A stretch of 64,000 bases of DNA from contig CAMLDO010000007.1 in assembly GCA_946478865.1 (NCBI GenBank), positions 1 to 64,000 of the forward strand, read 5' to 3'. Numbering within the stretch: the first letter of the stretch is position 1; each line of letters opens with the position of its first letter. The DNA is from an uncultured Methylobacillus sp. GTDB taxonomy: Bacteria; Pseudomonadota; Gammaproteobacteria; Burkholderiales; Methylophilaceae. The position numbers were made by a program, and so were the translations under genes. Below are positions 26,235 through 35,477 of this stretch, piece after piece. The notes under the pieces are model-generated. The model was not told where the DNA came from, made no database searches, and worked only from the letters and a program-made list of their open reading frames with translations.

Positions 26235-27413
26235 ATGAAATCCTCTGCTGCTTTGTTCGCCCTGGCCATAGGCGCATTTGCCATCGGCACTACCGAATTC
26301 ACCCCCATGGGCCTGCTGCCTGTGATCGCCGACGGCGTACAGGTCAACATCCCAACCGCAGGCATGCTGATCTCCGCGTATGCGGTGGGCGTCTTGGTCG
26401 GTGCACCGGTGATGACCTTGCTGTTCAGCCGTTTCGGCAAGCGTGCGGCGCTGATGTCGCTGATGCTCATCTTCACCGTCGGCAACCTGCTGTCGGCGTT
26501 CGCTCCGAGTTACACGACCCTGCTGCTGTCGCGCCTCATCACCAGCCTCAACCACGGCGCCTTCTTCGGAATCGGGGCCGTGGTGGCCGCCAGTGTCGTG
26601 CCCAGGGAGAAGCAGGCCAGCGCCATTGCGGCCATGTTCATGGGCCTGACCGTGGCCAATATCGGTGGCGTGCCAGCGGCGACCTGGATCGGACAGCAGG
26701 TGGGCTGGCGCACGGCGTTCGGCGCCACGGCTGTGCTGGGTCTGATCACCATCGCCGCGCTGTGGCTGGCACTGCCCAAGGGCGAGGCCGGTACGCGTCC
26801 GAACGTGCGCCGCGAGTTGAAGGTGCTCACGCGCCCCGAGGTATTGCTGGCGATGGGCACGACGGTACTGGGTTCTGGTGCGATGTTCGCGCTCTACACT
26901 TACGTGGCGCCTATGCTGGCTGATATCACCCATGCCAGCCCGAGTTTCGTGGCCTTCGCCCTGGTGCTGATCGGCATCGGCTTCACGCTGGGCAACAGCC
27001 TTGGCGGCCGCTTGGCCGACTGGTCGCTGGATGGCGCCACCAAGCTCATTCTCGCGGCGCTTGCCATCGTCATGCTCGCGCTGCCGCTGGTGATGACCAC
27101 CCATATCGGCGCGGCCCTCGGGCTCGTGGTCTGGGGCGCTGCCGCCTTCGGCATCGTGCCGCCGGTGCAGATGCGCGTCATGCAGGCAGCAGCTCAGGCG
27201 CCCGGTCTGGCTTCGTCCGTCAACATTGGCGCGTTCAACCTGGGTAATGCGCTTGGCGCCGCTCTGGGTGGCTTCGTCATCAGCCAGGGCCTGGGTTATG
27301 CAGCGGTGCCGCTCGCCGGAGCTGCGCTGGCGACCAGTGGTCTGGCTTTGGTCTGGCTCGGCAACACCAGACGCAGTTGCGGCTCGATTTCTTCCGCCTC
27401 TTCTTCTATCTGA
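26235..27413 (+). CDS. MFS transporter, DHA1 family (AraJ/YdhP-like)
   Basis: A 392-residue transporter with 12 predicted membrane helices. The opening (ALAIGAFAIGTTEFTPMGLLPVIADGVQVNIPTAG is characteristic as a whole; key residues TTEF and MGLLP) is that of the DHA1 sugar-efflux/drug-export group, and the loop 2-3 motif appears as LLFSRFGKRAALMS. It probably exports a small toxic or signalling compound. It is divergent from a LysR gene and followed after 15 bp by an aldo-keto reductase, so the two may act on the same class of compound. Confidence 0.9.
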   Translation: MKSSAALFALAIGAFAIGTTEFTPMGLLPVIADGVQVNIPTAGMLISAYAVGVLVGAPVMTLLFSRFGKRAALMSLMLIFTVGNLLSAFAPSYTTLLLSRLITSLNHGAFFGIGAVVAASVVPREKQASAIAAMFMGLTVANIGGVPAATWIGQQVGWRTAFGATAVLGLITIAALWLALPKGEAGTRPNVRRELKVLTRPEVLLAMGTTVLGSGAMFALYTYVAPMLADITHASPSFVAFALVLIGIGFTLGNSLGGRLADWSLDGATKLILAALAIVMLALPLVMTTHIGAALGLVVWGAAAFGIVPPVQMRVMQAAAQAPGLASSVNIGAFNLGNALGAALGGFVISQGLGYAAVPLAGAALATSGLALVWLGNTRRSCGSISSASSSI

Positions 27414-27428
27414 TCAAGGAGTTTTTTC

Positions 27429-28235
27429 ATGAGCAACATCCCTTCTTTTGGCGTCGGCACCTTCCGCCTGACGGGCCAGACGGTGATCGATTCGGTTCGT
27501 AATGCACTGGATGTGGGCTATCGCGCCATCGACACGGCGCAGATCTATGGCAATGAGGCCGAAGTCGGCCAGGCCATTGCAGAGAGCGGCGTAAAGCGCT
27601 CAGAGCTGTTCGTCACCACCAAAATCTGGACCGACAACTATGCCAAAGCGAAGCTCGTGCCCAGCCTGCGCGACAGTCTGAAGAAGCTGCGCACCGACTA
27701 TGTGGATCTGACCCTGATCCACTGGCCTGCACCCGGCAATGGGATAGAACTGCCCGAGTACATGACCGCACTGGCCGAGGCCAAGGCCCTGGGGCTGACC
27801 CGCCAGATCGGCATTTCCAACTTCAATATCGAGCTGACCAGGCAAGCCATCGCCGCCATCGGCAAAGGCGAGATCGCCACTAACCAGATCGAGCTGAGCC
27901 CCTATCTGCAGAGCCACAAACTGACGGCCTTCCTCAAGGAGCAAGGCATTGCCGTAACCTCGTACATGACCCTGGCCTACGGCAAGGTGCTGAAGGACCC
28001 AGTGCTGGCCAAGATCGCGAGCAAACACCAGGCCACGGTGGCGCAGGTGGCGCTGGCCTGGGCACTACAGCTGGGCTACGCGGTGATTCCGTCCTCGACC
28101 AAGCGCGAGAACCTGGCCAGCAACCTATTGGCTCGCGATCTGAAGCTGGATGCCGATGACATGAAACTGATCGCCGCGCTGGAGCGCAACGGCCGCGAGG
28201 TCAGCCCCGAGGGTCTGGCTCCGGTATGGGATTGA
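27429..28235 (+). CDS. dkgB: Aldo-keto reductase, DkgB-like
   Basis: A 268-residue AKR close to 2,5-diketo-D-gluconate reductase B (YafB). The catalytic tetrad is visible: Asp and Tyr in DTAQIYGNE, Lys in TTKIW, His in LIHWP. The NADPH-binding end is [13 protein letters not shown]. It reduces methylglyoxal-type and sugar-derived aldehydes. AAGGAG precedes the ATG. It is in an operon with the MFS gene. Confidence 0.9.
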   Translation: MSNIPSFGVGTFRLTGQTVIDSVRNALDVGYRAIDTAQIYGNEAEVGQAIAESGVKRSELFVTTKIWTDNYAKAKLVPSLRDSLKKLRTDYVDLTLIHWPAPGNGIELPEYMTALAEAKALGLTRQIGISNFNIELTRQAIAAIGKGEIATNQIELSPYLQSHKLTAFLKEQGIAVTSYMTLAYGKVLKDPVLAKIASKHQATVAQVALAWALQLGYAVIPSSTKRENLASNLLARDLKLDADDMKLIAALERNGREVSPEGLAPVWD

Positions 28236-28255
28236 GGAATAATCGCCCTGCTCCC

Positions 28256-28286
28256 CCACCCCTCTCTCGTCTGTGAGAGAGGGTGG
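28256..28286 (+). terminator. Hairpin after dkgB
   Basis: The strand CCACCCCTCTCTC pairs with GAGAGAGGGTGGG around GTCTGT with one bulge. No clear T-run follows, so it could terminate weakly or act as an mRNA end structure. Confidence 0.45.
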
Positions 28287-28347
28287 GCTACATCCACGCC
28301 GTGGATCACAACAACCACTTGCGCCGTGGTATTTTTTTGAATAATAT

Positions 28348-28376
28348 GTACGGAACCGTACTATCAACAACCGTAC
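28348..28376. promoter_or_regulatory. Candidate MarR operator at its own gene
   Basis: GTACGGAACCGTAC (28348-28361) is a palindrome around AA, and a further CCGTAC half-site lies at 28371-28376, 4 bp before the MarR start. The same GTACGGAACC recurs downstream at 28905. Confidence 0.6.
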
Positions 28377-28379
28377 CAA

Positions 28380-28883
28380 ATGCTCCTGCTCAAAGAACTG
28401 CCCACTTCCAAAAGCCTCGAGAAATTCGTCTTGAGGTATCCGGACGCCGACATCAAGGCGATCTCGGACTTCGTCAGTTTGTTACGCGCATTCTCCGATG
28501 TATCCGACTCACTGGATAAGCTGCTGGCCAAGCACGGCCTGCTGCAAGGTCGCTGGTGGGTACTGGTGCTGCTGATGCGGCAGGAGGACCTGACTTCTTC
28601 CCCTTCCGACCTTGCGGGCAAAGCCGGGGTGACCAAGGCGACCATGACGGGCTTTATCGACGGGCTGGAGCGCGAGGGCCTGGTGCAGCGGATGATGGAC
28701 GAGAACGACCGTCGCAAGTTTCTCATCCGCATGACGCCGCTCGGCCAGCAAAAGCTGGATGAAGTGATGCCGGATTACTACTCCCGCGTGAAGGCTCTCA
28801 TGTCCGTGCTGGACGATGCCCAGCGCGACACCCTGGTCGAGAACGCCAGAATTCTGGCGAGCAATCTCGACACGATGAAGTAG
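28380..28883 (+). CDS. MarR-family regulator of the efflux operon
   Basis: A 167-residue MarR protein with the winged helix in the middle (SPSDLAGKAGVTKATMTGFID, then VQRMMDENDRRKFLIRMT with the wing Asp-Arg-Arg). These proteins are usually released from DNA by aromatic or lipophilic ligands. Identical sequence motifs stand before this gene and before the next, so it probably represses both. The gap to the outer-membrane factor gene is 38 bp. Confidence 0.9.
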   Translation: MLLLKELPTSKSLEKFVLRYPDADIKAISDFVSLLRAFSDVSDSLDKLLAKHGLLQGRWWVLVLLMRQEDLTSSPSDLAGKAGVTKATMTGFIDGLEREGLVQRMMDENDRRKFLIRMTPLGQQKLDEVMPDYYSRVKALMSVLDDAQRDTLVENARILASNLDTMK

Positions 28884-28904
28884 GCAAATTTTTTTGATCA
28901 ATTA

Positions 28905-28914
28905 GTACGGAACC
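28905..28914. promoter_or_regulatory. Second MarR site before the efflux genes
   Basis: GTACGGAACC repeats the site at 28348 exactly. It is 7 bp before the start codon of the outer-membrane factor gene. Confidence 0.5.
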
Positions 28915-28921
28915 AAACAAA

Positions 28922-30403
28922 ATGCCGGCCGCGCTGTATAAGGAACGTCCCAGTCGAAACCCGCTAATAGCTCTCGTCTACGGAGCTGCATTGGCGCTGG
29001 CTGGCTGCATGAGCGTGCCCGCCATTCATCCCAAGGCGCAAAGCCGCGAGCCCAATGCGCTGGATGCAGGCAAGACGATCACCTCCGCGCAGACCATCGA
29101 ATGGCCGCATGAGGATTGGTGGACCGGCTATCGCGACCCGCAACTCGATGGCTTGATGGAAACGGCGCTGAAAGACAGCCCGACCCTGCACATGGCCGAA
29201 GCACGCGTGGAGCTCGCCAAATCCTATGCCGCCGGCATGCATGCGGAAATGCTGCCCAATATCAGCGGCGACACCTCCATCAGCCGGGAACGCTTCACCG
29301 CGCTGCAATTCATCCCGCCGCCGTGGGCTGGTAATACTGATTGGAATAACAGGACGGCGATTTCCATGTCCTACGACCTTGATTTGTGGGGGCGGCAGGA
29401 GCATCTCTGGAAAGGCTCGGTGGGCGAAGTACGCGCAACAGCGGCGGAAGCGCAACAGGTCAAGCTGGAGATCGTCACGGCCATCGTGCGGAGCTATGTG
29501 CGGCTATCGATGGAATATGCCTTGCGCGATATTGCCGAAAAGCGCCTGGCAGAAGTCGAAAAGCGCGTTTCCATTGCCAAGCGTGGATTGAAAGCCGGCC
29601 TCGGGACCGGCATGCAAGTGAGCGAAGCGGAAACGGCGCTGCCGATGGCGCGTGCCTATATCGAAAGCATCGACACCCATATCGCGCTCACCAAGAACCA
29701 ATTGGCCGCGCTGGCCGGGCAAGGGCCGGGCGCAGGAGAAAAATTGAACCGGCCGAGCATCAAGCTCGAAACCGTGATCGGCTTGCCGGATACTCTGCCG
29801 GCCAATCTGGTCGGGCGCCGACCGGATATTCTCGCGCATCGCTGGCACGTGGAAGCGGCTGCGGAAAATATCGAAAGCGCCAAGGCTGCCTATTACCCGG
29901 ATATCAACCTGCTGGCATTCGTCGGTTTTCAGGCGCTGGGCTTCGGCCAGCTGTTCAGCAGTGCTGCCGCGATCGGCGGCTTCGGCCCGGCCATTTCGCT
30001 ACCCCTCTTCGACGGGGGCCGCAGGAAAAGCAACCTCACCGGCAGAACCGCTGCCTACGACATGGCGGTGGAGCAGTACAACGCGGTGCTGGTGCAGGCG
30101 CTGCAGGACGTATCCGACCAGCTGGTCATCCTGCAATCCAACCAGAAGCAGCGCGCGGAGGCGCACCTATCCCTGGAACTGGCAGAAAAGGCGCACCGGC
30201 TCGCGCAACAGAGTTTTCAGGCCGGGCTGGACAACTACCAGCATGTACTCGACACCGAAGCGGCCGCATTGCGGCAGCAGGAAATCATGGTGCAACTGGA
30301 GGCCGAGCGGCAGGAAACCCATGCCGGGTTGATGCGCGCCTTGGGCGGCGGCGTCACCGACACTCTGCTACAGGCTGATGCGAAGAAGGAAGCCAAGCAG
30401 TGA
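28922..30403 (+). CDS. Outer-membrane efflux factor, NodT family
   Basis: A 493-residue TolC-like lipoprotein. The N-terminal signal ends in a lipobox (ALAGC, Cys at about residue 29). Two OEP repeats follow, with the family sequences WWTGYRDPQLDGLMETAL and LVGRRPDILAHRWHVEAA. It forms the trimeric outer-membrane duct for the pump encoded downstream. Its stop overlaps the GTG start of the FUSC gene (GTGA). All four genes downstream are tightly packed. Confidence 0.92.
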   Translation: MPAALYKERPSRNPLIALVYGAALALAGCMSVPAIHPKAQSREPNALDAGKTITSAQTIEWPHEDWWTGYRDPQLDGLMETALKDSPTLHMAEARVELAKSYAAGMHAEMLPNISGDTSISRERFTALQFIPPPWAGNTDWNNRTAISMSYDLDLWGRQEHLWKGSVGEVRATAAEAQQVKLEIVTAIVRSYVRLSMEYALRDIAEKRLAEVEKRVSIAKRGLKAGLGTGMQVSEAETALPMARAYIESIDTHIALTKNQLAALAGQGPGAGEKLNRPSIKLETVIGLPDTLPANLVGRRPDILAHRWHVEAAAENIESAKAAYYPDINLLAFVGFQALGFGQLFSSAAAIGGFGPAISLPLFDGGRRKSNLTGRTAAYDMAVEQYNAVLVQALQDVSDQLVILQSNQKQRAEAHLSLELAEKAHRLAQQSFQAGLDNYQHVLDTEAAALRQQEIMVQLEAERQETHAGLMRALGGGVTDTLLQADAKKEAKQ

Positions 30404-32598
30404 TCTCTTCGCTCAACATCAGCCCATCGAAGGGTCGATTAAAGCGGGCGCTGGTGCCCTGGCAGTCGCTATTGCGCGACTGGTGGCGCGAGGACGCACA
30501 AACCCTGATTTATATCGTCAAGGTCATCGCGGCCTGCTTGCTGGCCTTGTGGATTTCATTGCGGTTCGAGCTGGAACAGCCAAGAACCGCCATGCTCACG
30601 GTCGCCATCGTGATGCAGTCACGCACCGGCATGGTGTTCACCAAGAGCTACTACCGGCTCATCGGCACAACGGTTGGCATCACGGCATCTTTCGTACTGG
30701 TGGCGCTGTTCGCACAGGAGCGCGTGCTATTCCTGACTGCGATGGCGGTATGGGTCGGGTTCTGCACAGCCGGCTCCATGGTCTTTCGCAACCATCAGTC
30801 CTATGGTTTTGTGCTGGCCGGCTACACCATCTGCATCGTAGGTTTGCCTGCCGCCATGACCCCCGAACTGACCTTCGACATCGGCATGACGCGCATAGCG
30901 GAAATCATGGTCGGGCTGGTTTCCGCCACCATCGTGAGCGATCTCGTGTTTCCGCAGCGCATGTGGGACGTGTTGCTGGCCACGGTGCGCCGCCGCTTCA
31001 AGGACTTCTCCGACCTGATCGCAGCCTTGCCGGCCAGTACGAGCAAGCAGGGGCAGGCTCCTGGAGGCGCAGCCTTGCGTTTCGTCGGCGATGTGTTCGA
31101 CGTGGAGAATTTCCGGGCTTCGGCCGCACTGGAAAACGACGCCTCGCGTGATCATAGACAGCGGCTCAGCCTGTTGAATGCCGAATTCATGGCGGCATCG
31201 ACCAGCTTCCATGCCCTGGAACAGTTGCTACGCCGGCAACGCTACACCAGCCATCCGCGCGTGGCCGAGGCGCTGCTCATGGCCTTCCAGCCGCTGACCG
31301 GCGCACTGCAATACGACGGACGCAGCGTGCGAACCGAGGTCGAGGCTGAGATGATTTTGCAGCGCCTGCGCGACTATCAGGCCGTCCTGCCCCAGCGTTT
31401 GGCAGCGCAGCGCCTGGAGTTGCAAGAGACCCTGACGGCTGAGGAGCGTCTCGATTTCGAAACCGGCGCGGAATTGCTGCAGCGTTTTGCCGACGAACTC
31501 GTGGCATATGCCGGCACCTATGCTTCGCTGTCCGAGCAAGGGCATGTGCTGACAATCAAGGATGCCGACGAACCCCCTCCCCGCCTGGGACTGCACATCG
31601 ACCCGGTTGCCGTATCCCTGGCCGGCCTGCGCGGCACGTTGGCGCTGGGCGCAATGGCCTGTCTGTGGATCTTTGCCGATTGGCGTTCGGGGATCGAGGC
31701 GATTACCCTCGCTGTGATTACCAGCACCCTGTTTGCCACGGCCCAGAGTCCGGAACGCGCCATCAAGCAGTTCAGCCTGGGTGCGGTGATCGGCACGGTG
31801 CTGCTGTATATCGCCAACTTCAAGCTGCTGCCCTACGCACAGGGATTTACCATGCTGAGCCTGGCGTTGATCCCGGCGATTGCGATTGCCGCCTGGCTGA
31901 CCACACGCCCCACGACAGCCCTGATCGGCGCCGGCGCATTCATCATTTTTCTGCTGCATATCGGTTTTAACAGCCTGTATAGCGCCAGCCCGGTTGCGTT
32001 CATGAACGATGCCATCGCCGATTTTCTCGCCATCGGCATGTCAGGGACGATGTATGCGCTGATCGACCTGAGCAACGGCCAGTGGTCGCATCAGCGCCTG
32101 GCAACCGCACTGCGTCAGCAAGTGGTATCGGCTTGCCGGGAAACCTTGCCGCAGCCTCGCGTGCACTTCGAAAGCCGCGCCCGCGACCTGATGCAGCGTG
32201 CCAAGGGTGGACGCCGCATCGCGAACGCACAGGACAAGGAACTGGTGGACTGGCTGTTCTCCACCCTCGAAATCGGGTCTGCGGTGATCGAACTGCGCGA
32301 AGAAATGCGCGCGCTGACAGATGCCGAAGCCATCGCTGCCTTGGAAACCTGCTTGGAAACCATCGCAACCCTCTATGCCAAGCCGGATAGCGTTTCGCGC
32401 GCCGCCGCGCTCGAAGCGATTGCGAATGCGAGTGCCCTGCTCACTACCATCGACATGGTGTTCCGCATTGCACCCACCCGGCGCCATGCGCTCATGACGA
32501 CCTTGCATGCCTTGCGCAGCGCCCTGCTGGATGACGACAGCGTGCTGGCCCGCAAAGCTCCGCTGCCAGCAATGAAGAAAGCCGACCATGCCGCGTGA
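30400..32598 (+). CDS. FUSC/AaeB-type efflux pump
   Basis: A 732-residue inner-membrane transporter of the PET/FUSC family. It has two clusters of membrane helices, at about residues 40-180 and 405-560, separated by a large cytoplasmic part, with another cytoplasmic part at the end. The AaeB relatives export aromatic carboxylic acids. The start is GTG overlapping the upstream stop, so expression is coupled. The length is typical. Confidence 0.9.
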   Translation: MISSLNISPSKGRLKRALVPWQSLLRDWWREDAQTLIYIVKVIAACLLALWISLRFELEQPRTAMLTVAIVMQSRTGMVFTKSYYRLIGTTVGITASFVLVALFAQERVLFLTAMAVWVGFCTAGSMVFRNHQSYGFVLAGYTICIVGLPAAMTPELTFDIGMTRIAEIMVGLVSATIVSDLVFPQRMWDVLLATVRRRFKDFSDLIAALPASTSKQGQAPGGAALRFVGDVFDVENFRASAALENDASRDHRQRLSLLNAEFMAASTSFHALEQLLRRQRYTSHPRVAEALLMAFQPLTGALQYDGRSVRTEVEAEMILQRLRDYQAVLPQRLAAQRLELQETLTAEERLDFETGAELLQRFADELVAYAGTYASLSEQGHVLTIKDADEPPPRLGLHIDPVAVSLAGLRGTLALGAMACLWIFADWRSGIEAITLAVITSTLFATAQSPERAIKQFSLGAVIGTVLLYIANFKLLPYAQGFTMLSLALIPAIAIAAWLTTRPTTALIGAGAFIIFLLHIGFNSLYSASPVAFMNDAIADFLAIGMSGTMYALIDLSNGQWSHQRLATALRQQVVSACRETLPQPRVHFESRARDLMQRAKGGRRIANAQDKELVDWLFSTLEIGSAVIELREEMRALTDAEAIAALETCLETIATLYAKPDSVSRAAALEAIANASALLTTIDMVFRIAPTRRHALMTTLHALRSALLDDDSVLARKAPLPAMKKADHAA

Positions 32599-32785
32599 GC
32601 TCGCATTATTCGATGCATTGATTCCAACCATTTTGCTGGCGCTTGTCACCGCGGCATTGGTTTCATGGATGCTGGACTGGCTGTTTGCGCGCTACCGGAT
32701 TTATCGCCTGATCTGGTATCCCGCGCTTTTTAGAATCTCCCTGTTCGCCTGCCTGTTCGCGGCGTTCGGGCTGGCGATTTATTGA
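32588..32785 (+). CDS. DUF1656 small membrane protein (AaeX-like)
   Basis: A 65-residue protein with two membrane helices (LIPTILLALVTAALVSWML and LFRISLFACLFAAFGLAIY). DUF1656 proteins sit almost invariably between FUSC and HlyD genes of aromatic-acid efflux operons. It overlaps the FUSC gene by 11 bp. Its exact role is not known. Confidence 0.9.
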   Translation: MPRELALFDALIPTILLALVTAALVSWMLDWLFARYRIYRLIWYPALFRISLFACLFAAFGLAIY

Positions 32786-32796
32786 TTGAGGTGGGT

Positions 32797-33762
32797 ATGA
32801 ACGATCTGACCAAAAAAGTAATCCGCATCCTGATCACACTAAGCCTGGTAGCGCTCGCTATCGTCATGGGGCGCAAGCTATGGGTGCACTACATGGATTC
32901 TCCGTGGACGCGCGATGGCCGGGTGCGGGCAGATGTAGCTAATATCGCCTCGGATGTATCCGGGCTGGTGACAACCGTCGCGGTCAAGGACAATCAATAT
33001 GTGAAGCGCGGCGAAGTGCTGTTTCGTATCGACGCCGAACGCTACCGGCATGCGCTGGCCCAGGCCCAGGCCGTGGTCGAGCAGCGCAAGATCATGCTGG
33101 AAATAAAGCGCGGGCAGGCCGCGCGCCGCGCCCTGCTGGACGATGAAGTGGTCTCGCGCGAAAACCGCGAGGACACCGACCTGATCGCCAACAGCGCCAA
33201 AGCCGATTACGACGACGCCATCGCCCAGCGCGACCTTGCCAAACTCAACCTGGAGCGTACCGCTGTTCGGGCGCCGGTCGACGGCTGGGTTTCCAATCTG
33301 CTGGTGCGCCCCGGCGATTTCGCCCAGGCCGGTGCGCCCAAGCTAGCGCTGATCGACCGCGATTCCTACTGGGTGTACGGCTACTTCGAAGAGCACAAGC
33401 TGGCGCTGATGCATGTGGGCGACCCCGCGGAAGTGCGGATGCTGGGCACGGACCAGGTACTCCAGGGTCATGTCGAAAGCATCGCGCGCGGCATTACCGA
33501 CCGCGACAACCCCACCGACGTGCGCCTCCTGGCCAACGTCAACCCGAGCTTCAACTGGGTGCGGTTAGCGCAGCGCGTGCCGGTACGCATCCATCTGGAC
33601 GCAGTCCCTGCAGACTTCACTCTGGTCGCCGGCATGACCTGCACCGTGATTGTCCATCCGGAAAAGGCACGGGAAACAAAGCCGGCGTCAGCCACAAAAC
33701 CTGCTGTGCCGGGCGTGGGGCGTACGATACACTCCGCCAGTCAGCACAAGCATGCGGCTTGA
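32797..33762 (+). CDS. HlyD/AaeA-type periplasmic adaptor
   Basis: A 321-residue membrane fusion protein. One N-terminal anchor (ILITLSLVALAIVMGRKLWVHY), a biotinyl-lipoyl-like half (IASDVSGLVTTVAVKDNQYV), a short coiled hairpin and the second lipoyl half (RTAVRAPVDGWVSNLLVRPG) are visible, and beta-barrel domain follows. It links the FUSC pump with the NodT-type duct. Start chosen at 32797 with GAGGTG upstream. It closes the operon. Confidence 0.92.
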   Translation: MNDLTKKVIRILITLSLVALAIVMGRKLWVHYMDSPWTRDGRVRADVANIASDVSGLVTTVAVKDNQYVKRGEVLFRIDAERYRHALAQAQAVVEQRKIMLEIKRGQAARRALLDDEVVSRENREDTDLIANSAKADYDDAIAQRDLAKLNLERTAVRAPVDGWVSNLLVRPGDFAQAGAPKLALIDRDSYWVYGYFEEHKLALMHVGDPAEVRMLGTDQVLQGHVESIARGITDRDNPTDVRLLANVNPSFNWVRLAQRVPVRIHLDAVPADFTLVAGMTCTVIVHPEKARETKPASATKPAVPGVGRTIHSASQHKHAA

Positions 33763-33840
33763 AAACGCGGGCATTTCTGGATTAAGTCCCCGATCCGGGC
33801 GGGCTTGATTTAGTAGCGACCTACCTGAATCCGGGTAGCG

Positions 33841-34443
33841 TCACTTGATGTAAGTTTTCAGAGCGCCCAAGGCAAAGTTGCAGGTTTGCGTTAACTCCTT
33901 GGCGCTCGAACCATCCTTGGCGCGCAGCGCCATCCCATGCACGAGCGTCATCATGAATTCCGCTAGCTCCTTGGCGCTCGCCCCTTCCTTCAGCTGTCCT
34001 TCCTTGGATGCACGCTTGAAGCGTTGCTCACAGGCCTCTTTGTAATTGGCCCTGAGCTTTCGAAGTTGCTTTACGTGTTCGATATGTTCCGGCGCGCAGT
34101 TGATGGCCGCGCTCATGACCAGACAGCTGGAGGGATTACGGGCACTGGTAAATATCTCGACACTGGCTTTGAGTGAGTTTTCGACAGCCTCATAAATGTC
34201 CTGCGTTTCCATCAAGGCTTTGAGCGGACCATCTTCCACGATTTTGGAGTAGGCCTTGACCACTTCCTCGAACAGCTTGTCCTTGTTCCCAAAAGCAGCG
34301 TAGACACTCGGCGCCTTGACTCCAAGGGTTTGGATGATGTCTGCCATCGTCGTGCCCTCGTAGCCTTTTTCCCAAAACAAGTGCATGGCTGCGGTCAGAG
34401 CGGCCTCTCGATCAAACGTTCTCGGTCTACCGGCGGGTGGCAT
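33841..34443 (-). CDS. TetR-family regulator
   Basis: A 200-residue TetR protein with the N-terminal HTH FDREAALTAAMHLFWEKGY and TMADIIQTLGVKAPSVYAAF. The C-terminal ligand domain has two cysteines (SSCLVMSAAINCAPEHIEH). It is closely similar in layout to the TetR at 55.3 kb. It is divergent from an SDR gene and the intergenic region holds two inverted copies of a TAATCYAAGTTA motif. Confidence 0.9.
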   Translation of the reverse strand: MPPAGRPRTFDREAALTAAMHLFWEKGYEGTTMADIIQTLGVKAPSVYAAFGNKDKLFEEVVKAYSKIVEDGPLKALMETQDIYEAVENSLKASVEIFTSARNPSSCLVMSAAINCAPEHIEHVKQLRKLRANYKEACEQRFKRASKEGQLKEGASAKELAEFMMTLVHGMALRAKDGSSAKELTQTCNFALGALKTYIK

Positions 34444-34476
34444 CTTTGCTCCTGAATCAGGCTCTCAAAATTAATA

Positions 34477-34540
34477 TAACTTAGATTACATAAATATCTT
34501 GACAAGTGCAAACCCCGCCCAAATAATATAATCCAAGTTA
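34477..34540. promoter_or_regulatory. Two inverted TAATCYAAGTTA sites between TetR and SDR genes
   Basis: TAACTTAGATTA (34477-34488) and TAATCCAAGTTA (34529-34540) are inverted copies with one mismatch. They flank a TTGACA (34499-34504) and an AT-rich -10 candidate (TAATAT, 34524-34529), so a bound TetR could block the SDR promoter. Confidence 0.5.
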
Positions 34541-34616
34541 CATAATTAAAGATCCCAGTGGAAAACTTTAGTTGGCTAACTCTCTCATCACCTTAAAACT
34601 TGGAAAGGATTGGATC

Positions 34617-35411
34617 ATGAGTACTACTCACAAAGGCACAGCTCTTATCACCGGGGCATCCACGGGCTTGGGAGCCGTATATGCGGATCGTCTCGCAAAA
34701 CGCGGCTACGACCTCATTCTGGTTGCCCGCGACAAAACGAAGCTGCAACATGTTGCAGACAGCATCCGCACCGAATATGGCAAGCAGGTCGAAATTGTTC
34801 CGGCAGACCTCACCCGCAAGGAAGATTTAAGCAGAATCGAAACGCGCTTGCGTGAAGACGCTTCCATCTCTCTCCTGGTAAATAACGCCGGGCTGGGCGC
34901 CACCAGCAAACTCGTGGATTCGAATCTCGACGATATCGAAAACCTCATCGCGCTGAATGTCACGGCCTTGACCAGATTGTCGGGTGCAGCGGTGCCGGGC
35001 TTTGTGCAGCGCAAAAATGGTGCCGTCATCAATATTTCATCCATTGTTGCCCTGGCCCCGGAACTGTTGAATGGCGCTTACAGCGGAAGCAAGGCTTATG
35101 TCGTGAACTTTACCCAATCCATGCATCATGAATTGAGCGAGCATGGCATCCAGGTGCAAGCCGTATTGCCGGGGGCGATCGATACCCCGTTCTGGGACAA
35201 GTCCGGCCTTCCGGTACAACATCTCCCCTCGCAAATCGTAATGACGCCGGAAAATCTTGTGGATGCAGCGCTTGCAGGCTTCGATAAGGGTGAACTGATT
35301 ACGATCCCTTCATTGCCTGACATCCAGGATTGGGAAACCGTAGAACATGCAAGAAAAGCCCTGGCACCTAATCTTTCGCACACCGTCCCGGCAAGCCGGT
35401 ATCTGAATTAG
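34617..35411 (+). CDS. SDR-family oxidoreductase (DltE-like)
   Basis: A 264-residue short-chain dehydrogenase. The cofactor loop is TGASTGLGAVYADRLA (residues ~13-28), NNAGLG follows, the catalytic Ser lies in INISSIV and the Tyr/Lys pair in YSGSKAYV. ARD after the second strand suggests NADP(H). The substrate is unknown. GGAAAGG lies upstream of ATG 34617; an upstream in-frame ATG at 34572 has none. It is under the divergent TetR. Confidence 0.9.
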   Translation: MSTTHKGTALITGASTGLGAVYADRLAKRGYDLILVARDKTKLQHVADSIRTEYGKQVEIVPADLTRKEDLSRIETRLREDASISLLVNNAGLGATSKLVDSNLDDIENLIALNVTALTRLSGAAVPGFVQRKNGAVINISSIVALAPELLNGAYSGSKAYVVNFTQSMHHELSEHGIQVQAVLPGAIDTPFWDKSGLPVQHLPSQIVMTPENLVDAALAGFDKGELITIPSLPDIQDWETVEHARKALAPNLSHTVPASRYLN

Positions 35412-35435
35412 AAGTTCTGGCGCAAGTTATTAATT

Positions 35436-35465
35436 AAAAGCCCGCAAATGCGGGCTTTTGTTTTA
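35436..35465. terminator. Bidirectional terminator
   Basis: AAAAGCCCGC and GCGGGCTTTT form a perfect 10-bp stem with an AAAT loop, between the convergent SDR and GGDEF genes. Confidence 0.9.
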
Positions 35466-35477
35466 ACTCGAGGCCAG

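Noticed and set aside
26103..27104. 333-codon open frame on the minus strand
   Set aside because: Opposite the MFS gene, whose membrane helices are clear; the reverse product is Gln/His/Arg-rich.
29386..30378. 330-codon open frame inside the outer-membrane factor gene
   Set aside because: Same strand, other frame, within a well-defined OEP protein.
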